From: Sulfuritalea sp.
GTDB taxonomy: Bacteria; Pseudomonadota; Gammaproteobacteria; Burkholderiales; Rhodocyclaceae
Length of the DNA stretch: 64,000 nt
Assembly: GCA_016712985.1 (NCBI GenBank)
Contig: JADJQA010000002.1
Span: 124,001-188,000 of the forward strand
Direction: 5' to 3'
Both the position numbers and the translations under genes were made by a program. Positions within the stretch are counted from its first letter, which is position 1; each line of letters opens with the position of its first letter. The notes beneath the pieces are model-generated. The model did not search any database and was not told where the DNA came from. It was given only the letters and a program-made list of their open reading frames with translations. Positions 58,852 through 64,000 of this stretch are shown in pieces.

Positions 58852-59774
58852 CAAACCGATTCTCCGTGTTTCCCTGACTGACTGCCCGCCTCGCCCAGAA
58901 TGCGCACCTCGCGCACCAGATGAACGCCAAACTTTTCCGCCACTTCCGCCTGAACCCGGCCGACCAGCATTTCTATCGCACTCGCCGTCGCCCTGCCCTT
59001 GGGATTAACGATGAAATTCGCATGCTTTTCGGAAACCTGCGCTCCATCGATCTGTGTGCCCTTGAAACCGGCAGCCTCGATCAGGCGCGCGGCATGGTCC
59101 CCCTGCGGATTTCTGAACACCGAACCGGCATTCGGGCTTTGCAGCGGCTGGGTGGCAATGCGTCGCTCCAGCAGCTCGCGCAGGTGCGCCCGGGCGGCCA
59201 CGGCGTCCCCCGCCGGAAAGCGGAACCAGGCGCCGGCGAAAATTTCGTCGCTGGCGTGCTTGAGGCCGACGTGGCGATAGCCGATGGCAAAATCCCCGGC
59301 GACGCGGACAATCTGCCCGCCGTCGCGGGTCAGCATCAACACACGATCCACGCAGCGCCAGGTTTCGCCGCCATGGCAGCCGGCATTCATCGCCAGCGCG
59401 CCGCCCACGGTCCCCGGAATTCCCGCCAGGAACTCGGCCCCGGCGCAGGCCTGATTGCCGACAAAGCGTGCCAGCTTGGGCGAAGCGACACCGGCTTCGG
59501 CGTAGAAGCTGCCGTCCGCTTCCCGGCGCAGGCGATCCAGCGCGCCATGGGTGAAGATCGCCGTGCCGTCGAAGCCGCCGTCGCGCACCAGCAGGTTGCT
59601 GCCAAGCCCCACGAGGAGCAACGGCTCGTCGCGGCGCAGCCGTTGCAGGAACACCGCCAGGTCAGCCAGGTCGGCCGGGAAAAATGCGCGCGCCACGGCC
59701 CCGCCGGCCCGCCACGAACAATGGCGCGCCATCGGCTCGTTCTGCCGCAACTCGCCGCGCAGGCTCTCAGCCAT
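58851..59774 (-). CDS. murB: UDP-N-acetylenolpyruvoylglucosamine reductase
   Basis: FAD enzyme reducing UDP-GlcNAc-enolpyruvate to UDP-MurNAc. ATG at 59774 (MAESLRGELRQNEPMARHCS) is chosen because further upstream in-frame sequence is translation of the GCAGAG repeat. GLGSNLLVRDGGFDG and GIPGTVGGALAMNAGCHG bind FAD, and NAGSVFRNPQGDHAARLIEA holds the active-site Ser. Type I length of about 307 residues. Intact. It overlaps ddlB. Confidence 0.96.
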   Translation of the reverse strand: MAESLRGELRQNEPMARHCSWRAGGAVARAFFPADLADLAVFLQRLRRDEPLLLVGLGSNLLVRDGGFDGTAIFTHGALDRLRREADGSFYAEAGVASPKLARFVGNQACAGAEFLAGIPGTVGGALAMNAGCHGGETWRCVDRVLMLTRDGGQIVRVAGDFAIGYRHVGLKHASDEIFAGAWFRFPAGDAVAARAHLRELLERRIATQPLQSPNAGSVFRNPQGDHAARLIEAAGFKGTQIDGAQVSEKHANFIVNPKGRATASAIEMLVGRVQAEVAEKFGVHLVREVRILGEAGSQSGKHGESV

Positions 59775-59786
59775 TGAAGACAACGC

Positions 59787-59895
59787 TCTCGACGCAGAGG
59801 ACGCAGAGGCGCAGAGGACGCAGAGGAAAAGCACAATCGAAAAGAGATTGGTCTTCGCTGCGCTCTCTGCGCCTCTGCGATCTCTGCGTTGAAAG
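59787..59895. repeat. GCAGAG-type long imperfect inverted repeat (copy 2)
   Basis: gacgcagaggacgcagaggc... pairs imperfectly with ...gcgctctctgcgcctctgcg and atctctgcgttgaaag. It is the same element as at 47127-47247, here inserted between murC and murB, which are usually adjacent. Confidence 0.78.
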
Positions 59896-59912
59896 CGGTT
59901 TGGCATTTTTCG

Positions 59913-61310
59913 TCATGCAACAGCCGCTTCGCCGAGGCGCGGCGGCACGCCGCCGATGGAGCCGGCGCCCATGGTGATCACCACGTCGCCATCACGCGCC
60001 GCGGCGAGGATGGCCGCCGGCATCGCGGCGATGTCTTCGACAAACACCGGCTCAACCTTGCCGGCAACGCGCAAGGCACGCACCAGGGTGCGACCGTCGG
60101 CAGCGACGATCGGCGCCTCGCCGGCGGCATACACCTCACCGAGCAACAGCGCATCGACCCCGCACAGCACCTTGACGAAATCCTCGAAGCAGTCGCGTGT
60201 GCGCGTATAACGATGCGGCTGAAAGGCCAGCACCAGCCGGCGACCGGGGAAAGCGCCGCGCGCGGCAGCCAGGGTCGCCGCCATTTCCGCCGGATGATGG
60301 CCGTAATCGTCGATCAGGGTGAAGCTGCCGCCCGCGGGACAGGCAATCTCGCCATAACTCTGGAAGCGCCGCCCGACACCGCGGAATTCCGCCAGCGCCC
60401 CGATGATCGCCGCATCGCTGACACCGACTTCCGTCGCCACCGCAATCGCCGCCAGGGCATTCAGGACGTTGTGGCGCCCCGGCAGATTGAGCGCGATGGG
60501 CAAACGGGCCACACTGCCATTGGTGCGCACGCAGGTGAAGCGCATCGTGCCGCCCGCGGCCACCAGGTCTTCGGCGCGGAAATTGGCATCGGTATCGATG
60601 CCATAGGTGACGATCTGCTTCGCCACGCGAGGAATGATCTCGCGCACGTTGGGGTCGTCGCCGCAGACCACGGCCACGCCATAGAACGGCAGGCGGTGCA
60701 GAAAGTCAACGAACGCCTGCTTCAACCGGCCGAAATCATGACCGTAGGTTTCCATGTGATCGGCATCGATGTTGGTGACCACCGAGACCACCGGCGACAG
60801 GAACAGGAACGAGGCATCCGACTCATCGGCCTCGGCCACCAGGAACTCGCCGCTGCCCAGCTTGGCGTTGGCTCCGGCGGAGTTCAAGCGGCCGCCAATG
60901 ACGAAGGTCGGATCGAGTCCGCCGGTCGCCAGGCAACTGGCAACCAGGCTCGTCGTCGTGGTCTTGCCGTGCGTGCCGGCAATCGCGATGCCCTGCTTGA
61001 TGCGCATCAGCTCCGCCAGCATCTGCGCACGGGGCACCACCGGCACATGACGGGCACGCGCCATCTGCACTTCCGGGTTGCTTTCGCGCACCGCGGTGGA
61101 CACCACCACCGCATCGGCCACCGCGGCGTTTTGCGCGTCATGGCCGATCGCAATGCGGATGCCCTGCGCCGCCAGACGCCGCGTCGTCGCGCTGTCACTG
61201 AGGTCCGATCCGCTGACCTCGAAACCCTGGTTCGCCAGCACCTCGGCAATGCCCGACATGCCGGAACCGCCGATGCCGACAAAGTGGATGCGTTTGACCT
61301 TATGTTTCAT
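59913..61310 (-). CDS. murC: UDP-N-acetylmuramate--L-alanine ligase
   Basis: First amino-acid-adding Mur ligase. ATG at 61310 starts KHKVKRIHFVGIGGSGMSGI, the Rossmann-like family start. IAGTHGKTTTTSLVASCL is the ATP loop, VAEADESDASFLFLSPVVSV the conserved acidic region, and FTLIDDYGHHPAEMAATLAA the C-terminal motif. The 465 residues are normal. As read, no stop separates it from murG, giving an apparent fusion that depends on one G-run. Confidence 0.95.
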   Translation of the reverse strand: MKHKVKRIHFVGIGGSGMSGIAEVLANQGFEVSGSDLSDSATTRRLAAQGIRIAIGHDAQNAAVADAVVVSTAVRESNPEVQMARARHVPVVPRAQMLAELMRIKQGIAIAGTHGKTTTTSLVASCLATGGLDPTFVIGGRLNSAGANAKLGSGEFLVAEADESDASFLFLSPVVSVVTNIDADHMETYGHDFGRLKQAFVDFLHRLPFYGVAVVCGDDPNVREIIPRVAKQIVTYGIDTDANFRAEDLVAAGGTMRFTCVRTNGSVARLPIALNLPGRHNVLNALAAIAVATEVGVSDAAIIGALAEFRGVGRRFQSYGEIACPAGGSFTLIDDYGHHPAEMAATLAAARGAFPGRRLVLAFQPHRYTRTRDCFEDFVKVLCGVDALLLGEVYAAGEAPIVAADGRTLVRALRVAGKVEPVFVEDIAAMPAAILAAARDGDVVITMGAGSIGGVPPRLGEAAVA

Positions 61311-61317
61311 TGGGGCC

Positions 61318-62384
61318 TCAGCCCCCCGTTTGGCCAACTCGGCGCAAGCCTGCGCCACGGCCGCGGTGGCCTCCGGCCGCGCCAGGGCACGCGCCTTTTC
61401 GGCCATTTGCGTGAGTTGCTGACGCGACAGGTTCCTCAGCTCCGCCAGATGCTGCGGCGTCAGTTGATCCTGCGGCAGCAGGATCGCCGCGCCGGCATTG
61501 CCGAGAAAGCGCGCATTGGAGGTCTGGTGGTCATCCACCGCGTGCGGAAAAGGCACCAGCAAACTGGCGACGCCGGCCGCCGCCAGCTCCGCCACGGTCA
61601 GGGCGCCGGCGCGACAGATCACCAGGTCGGCCCAGTCGTAGGCTCCCGCCATGTCCTCGATGAAGGCCACACAATGCGCCTTGACGCCCGCCGAGACGTA
61701 AAGCTCCTTCAGCGCGGGCAAATGCTTCTCGCCCGCCTGATGCACCACCGCCGGTCGCCCCTGTTCCGCCAGCAAGGCCAGGGCGGTCGGCACGGTTTCA
61801 TTCAAGGCCTGGGCGCCCAGGCTGCCACCCACTACCAGCACACGCAGCGGACCATCGTGCTGGGCATAGCGAAGGGTCGGCGGCGGCAAGGCGGCGATCT
61901 CGGGGCGCACCGGATTGCCAACCCAGGAACCCTTCCTGAACACCTCCGGAAAGCCGGTGAGGATGCGGTCGGCGACAACCGCCAGCACCCTGTTGGCCAG
62001 CCCGGCCACCGAGTTCTGCTCATGCAACACCAGCGGAATGCCCCTGAGGGAAGCCATCATGCCGCCCGGAAAACTGACGTAGCCGCCCATGCCCAGCACC
62101 ACGTCGGGGCGGATGCGCCCGATCTCCCGCCAGGCCTGGGCGAAGCCGCGCAGCAGGTTGAAGGGCAGCAACAGCTTGCGCAGCCAGCCCTTGCCGCGCA
62201 GCGCCGAGAAGCGCACCCAGGCCATCTCGTAACCACGGCCGGCGGTCAGCTTCGCTTCCATGCCATCCGGATTGCCCATCCAGGCGATCCGCCAGCCCTG
62301 CCCGCGCAGGTGTTCGGCCACTGCCAGCCCGGGCATGATGTGCCCCCCGGTGCCGCCGGCCATCACGAGGAGGGTCCTGCTCAT
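61318..62384 (-). CDS. murG: UDP-GlcNAc--lipid I GlcNAc transferase MurG
   Basis: Peripheral membrane GT28 enzyme forming lipid II. RTLLVMAGGTGGHIMPGLAV is the first glycine-rich loop; DVVLGMGGYVSFPGGMMA, PLVLHEQNSVAGLANRVLA, VVGGSLGAQALNETVP and ICRAGALTVAELAAAG are all diagnostic. ATG at 62384. No stop is met before the murC ATG in the sequence as given. With one more G in the run at 61322-61327 the frame would end at the TGA at 61320-61318, eight bases before murC, which I take as the true end. Confidence 0.93.
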
Positions 62385-62400
62385 ACCTGCTGACCTCGCA

Positions 62401-62585
62401 TCAACACGCGGTTTTGGTTGCGGCCGTCCCTGCGGGACTTAACTTGCTCACGCAAGTTAGCCTCCACCGAAATCGACAATTGATGAGAGGTCCGCTGCGG
62501 GGGCCCCCTTCGACTTAACTTGCTGACGCAAGTTAGCCTGCGCCGAAATCGACAATTGATGAGCGTTCATACCTGCTGACCTCTC
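62401..62585. repeat. Insertion-like repeat block between ftsW and murG
   Basis: Two 52-base near-identical units (about 62437-62487 and 62511-62562) contain an 8-bp hairpin (TAACTTGC/GCAAGTTA) and the segment aaatcgacaattgatgag. The inverse of that segment forms the last codons of ftsW (62584-62601). The ftsW end (LMRGQQV, stop) is also repeated at 62385-62402, directly before murG. Together this looks like an element inserted at the original ftsW-murG overlap with duplication of the target. Confidence 0.65.
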
Positions 62586-63730
62586 ATCAATTGTCGATTT
62601 TCCCAATCAGCCCGCAGCAGAATCCCCAGCGCCAGGCAGTTCGCAAGGATGCTCGAACCGCCGAAGCTCATCAGTGGCAGCGTGAGGCCCTTGGTCGGCA
62701 ACAGGCCCATGTTCACACCCATGTTGATAAAACCCTGCACCCCGAGCCAGATGCCGATGCCTTGCGCAACCAGGCCGGAATGCACCCGGCCGAGCACCAG
62801 CGCCTGCCGACCGATGGCGAAGGAGCGCTGCACCAGCAGCGCGAACATCCCGACCACGGCGCAGACGCCGACGAAGCCGAGTTCCTCGGCGATCACCGCG
62901 AGCAGGAAATCGGTGTGCGCCTCGGGCAGGTAGAACAGCTTCTCGACACTCGCACCGAGCCCGACGCCGAACCACTCGCCGCGGCCGAAGGCGATCAGCG
63001 CGTGCGAGAGCTGGTAGCCCTTGCCGAAGGCGTCCTGCCAGGGATCCATGAAACCGAAGATGCGCTCGCGCCGATAGGGTGAAACCCAGATCATGATGAC
63101 GAAGCTGACCGCCAGCACGACGACGAGGACGCCGAACACCCGCGCGTTGATGCCGCCGAGGAACAGGATGCCGGTGGCAATGCAGAGGATCACCACCAGC
63201 GCGCCGAAATCCGGTTCCTTCAACAGCAGGAACCCCACCAGCACCATGACCAGCGCCATCGGCGCGAAGCCGCGCAGGAAACTGCCCATGTCGTCGAGCT
63301 TGCGCGTGGTGTAGTCGGCGGCATACAGCACGACAAACAGCTTCATCAACTCGGAGGGCTGCAGGTTGATCGGGCCGAGGCCGATCCAGCGCTGGGCGCC
63401 ATTGACGGAGCGCCCGACATGCGGAATCAGCACCAGCAGCAGCAGCGCCACGCCAGCCAGGAACAGCCAGGGCGCCGCCTGCTGCCACAAGCGCAGCGGA
63501 ATCTGGAAAGCCATCACGCCCGCCACCAGTCCGACAATCAGAAAAACGGCGTGACGAACCAGAAAATAGGCCGACTGGTTGCCGGTGAAGCGGCTGCCCT
63601 CGGCCGTGGCGATCGAGGCCGAATACACCATCACCAGCCCCAGCAGCAGCAAGCCAACGGCCGGCCACAGCAGCAGGCCGTCAAGTTCGGCGGGCGCGTG
63701 GCTGGCCGGCGTGGCGTAGGCCCGGCTCAT
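62567..63730 (-). CDS. ftsW: Peptidoglycan glycosyltransferase FtsW
   Basis: SEDS-family polymerase of the divisome with ten membrane helices. ATG at 63730 gives MSRAYATPASHAPAELDGLL. VGRSVNGAQRWIGLGPINLQ and PSELMKLFVVLYAADYTTRK are the SEDS signature, EAHTDFLLAVIAEELGFVGV the catalytic-region loop, and GLTLPLMSFGGSSILANCLA the C-terminal motif. The 387 residues are normal. ATG overlaps the stop of the extended murD frame. In-frame sequence upstream of 63730 is REP-derived. Confidence 0.95.
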   Translation of the reverse strand: MSRAYATPASHAPAELDGLLLWPAVGLLLLGLVMVYSASIATAEGSRFTGNQSAYFLVRHAVFLIVGLVAGVMAFQIPLRLWQQAAPWLFLAGVALLLLVLIPHVGRSVNGAQRWIGLGPINLQPSELMKLFVVLYAADYTTRKLDDMGSFLRGFAPMALVMVLVGFLLLKEPDFGALVVILCIATGILFLGGINARVFGVLVVVLAVSFVIMIWVSPYRRERIFGFMDPWQDAFGKGYQLSHALIAFGRGEWFGVGLGASVEKLFYLPEAHTDFLLAVIAEELGFVGVCAVVGMFALLVQRSFAIGRQALVLGRVHSGLVAQGIGIWLGVQGFINMGVNMGLLPTKGLTLPLMSFGGSSILANCLALGILLRADWENRQLMRGQQV

Positions 63731-64000
63731 GGTTGCCCTTTCCCCCCTCCGCCGCCCCGCGAAAGGCTTTGCACAGCCTTTCGGCTGCGACGGCGCGGAG
63801 CAGTGCTCCGCGAAACCCCGTCTTCGCCCCGAGGAAGGGGGCGATCCTGGTTCATTCCGCCGCAAGCGGCGGAATTCCCTGTGCTTGGCTGCACCTGCCT
63901 TGGGGCGGCCCGGCGGCAGGCGCCCTCCAGCTCACGCACCGCGGCAATGAAGACCTGCGCCCGATGCTCGTAGTTGCGGAACATGTCGAAGCTGGCGCAG
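63727..64000 (-). CDS. murD: MurD C-terminus (partial), extended through a REP element
   Basis: At the window edge the minus strand reads CASFDMFRNYEHRAQVFIAA, then VRELEG, the characteristic end of UDP-N-acetylmuramoylalanine-D-glutamate ligase. Instead of stopping there the frame runs on about 65 codons of low-complexity sequence (CRRAAPRQVQPSTGNSAACG and onward) encoded by GC-rich hairpins. It ends at 63727, overlapping the ftsW ATG (ATGA). The extension is inferred to be an element inserted at the 3' end of murD. Confidence 0.8.
   Translation of the reverse strand, partial: CASFDMFRNYEHRAQVFIAAVRELEGACRRAAPRQVQPSTGNSAACGGMNQDRPLPRGEDGVSRSTAPRRRSRKAVQSLSRGGGGGKGQP
63737..63875. repeat. 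Hairpin-rich REP cluster at the murD-ftsW junction
   Basis: Three perfect stems follow one another: GAAAGGCT/AGCCTTTC (63761-63782), CGCGGAGCA/TGCTCCGCG (63794-63812) and ATTCCGCCGC/GCGGCGGAAT (63854-63875). CCCCCCTCC and GGAAGGGGGCG form the outer arms. Same general class as the other CCCCCTTTCC elements. Confidence 0.7.

Noticed and set aside
59777..59906. A 44-residue N-terminal extension of MurB
   Set aside because: It is translation of the GCAGAG repeat; the conserved start is the ATG at 59774.
59889..62393. An 834-codon plus-strand frame opposite murC-murG
   Set aside because: Same shadow effect; MurC and MurG motifs are unambiguous on the other strand.

Overview
The window looks like a chromosome segment of a GC-rich betaproteobacterium, most likely Rhodocyclales or a near relative. 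The evidence is the conserved gene order (ahcY-metF; yebC-ruvC-ruvA-ruvB-ybgC-tolQRAB-pal-cpoB-queE; secA-M23 peptidase-dciA-lpxC-ftsZ-ftsA-ftsQ-ddl-murB-murC-murG-ftsW-murD), an S-adenosylhomocysteine (SAH) riboswitch before ahcY, and the high-GC codon use. No rRNA, CRISPR array or prophage was seen.

Layout. 1-4350 (minus): sbcC and sbcD, both broken by frameshifts. 4600-5590: a VapC-type module and an initiator tRNA-Met. 5640-8570 (plus): SAH riboswitch, ahcY, a small membrane protein and metF, a methyl-cycle operon. 8580-12260: two partial copies of one EamA transporter gene flanking an IS1634-like element and a DUF433/DUF5615 toxin-antitoxin pair. 12250-14510 (minus): a HerA-like ATPase (DUF853) and a DUF6364/PIN pair. 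14570-31510 (plus): the yebC-ruv-tol-pal-queE superoperon, interrupted by an EamA transporter, an MGT-type glycosyltransferase, a GIY-YIG-DUF4357 gene with a BsuBI/PstI-type nuclease domain, two GT2 glycosyltransferases, a minus-strand Stf0 sulfotransferase and two GT32-like glycosyltransferases. 32150-37280 (minus): hrpA, a GNAT/DUF1778 module and crcB. 37450-40040 (plus): glnS and a DUF3617 protein. 40050-47110: a c-di-GMP and phosphorelay locus. 47270-49070 (minus): a class II aldolase and mtnA, probably methylthio-sugar salvage. 49068-64000 (minus apart from dciA): secA, an M23 peptidase, lpxC and the division/cell-wall cluster up to the 3' end of murD.

Two themes run through the window. 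First, conserved housekeeping operons carry insertions: glycan-modifying genes and nucleases placed between ruvC, ruvA, ruvB, ybgC, tolQ and tolR, often with start/stop overlaps that suggest translational coupling. Second, REP/MITE-like GC-rich inverted repeats are abundant. Some lie inside genes (hrpA, mtnA, the 3' end of murD) and others at operon junctions (ftsA/ftsQ, ftsW/murG, murC/murB, before tolR, queE and secA).

Sequence quality limits every interpretation. Many genes that should be intact and essential (secA, ftsA, yebC, ruvC, metF, crcB and others) are broken by single-base indels, mostly one base lost from a short homopolymer. Most frameshifts are therefore treated as probable sequencing or assembly error. 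Two larger losses, about 60 residues of FtsZ and about 45 residues of an EAL domain, are reported as findings because their cause cannot be decided from the sequence alone.
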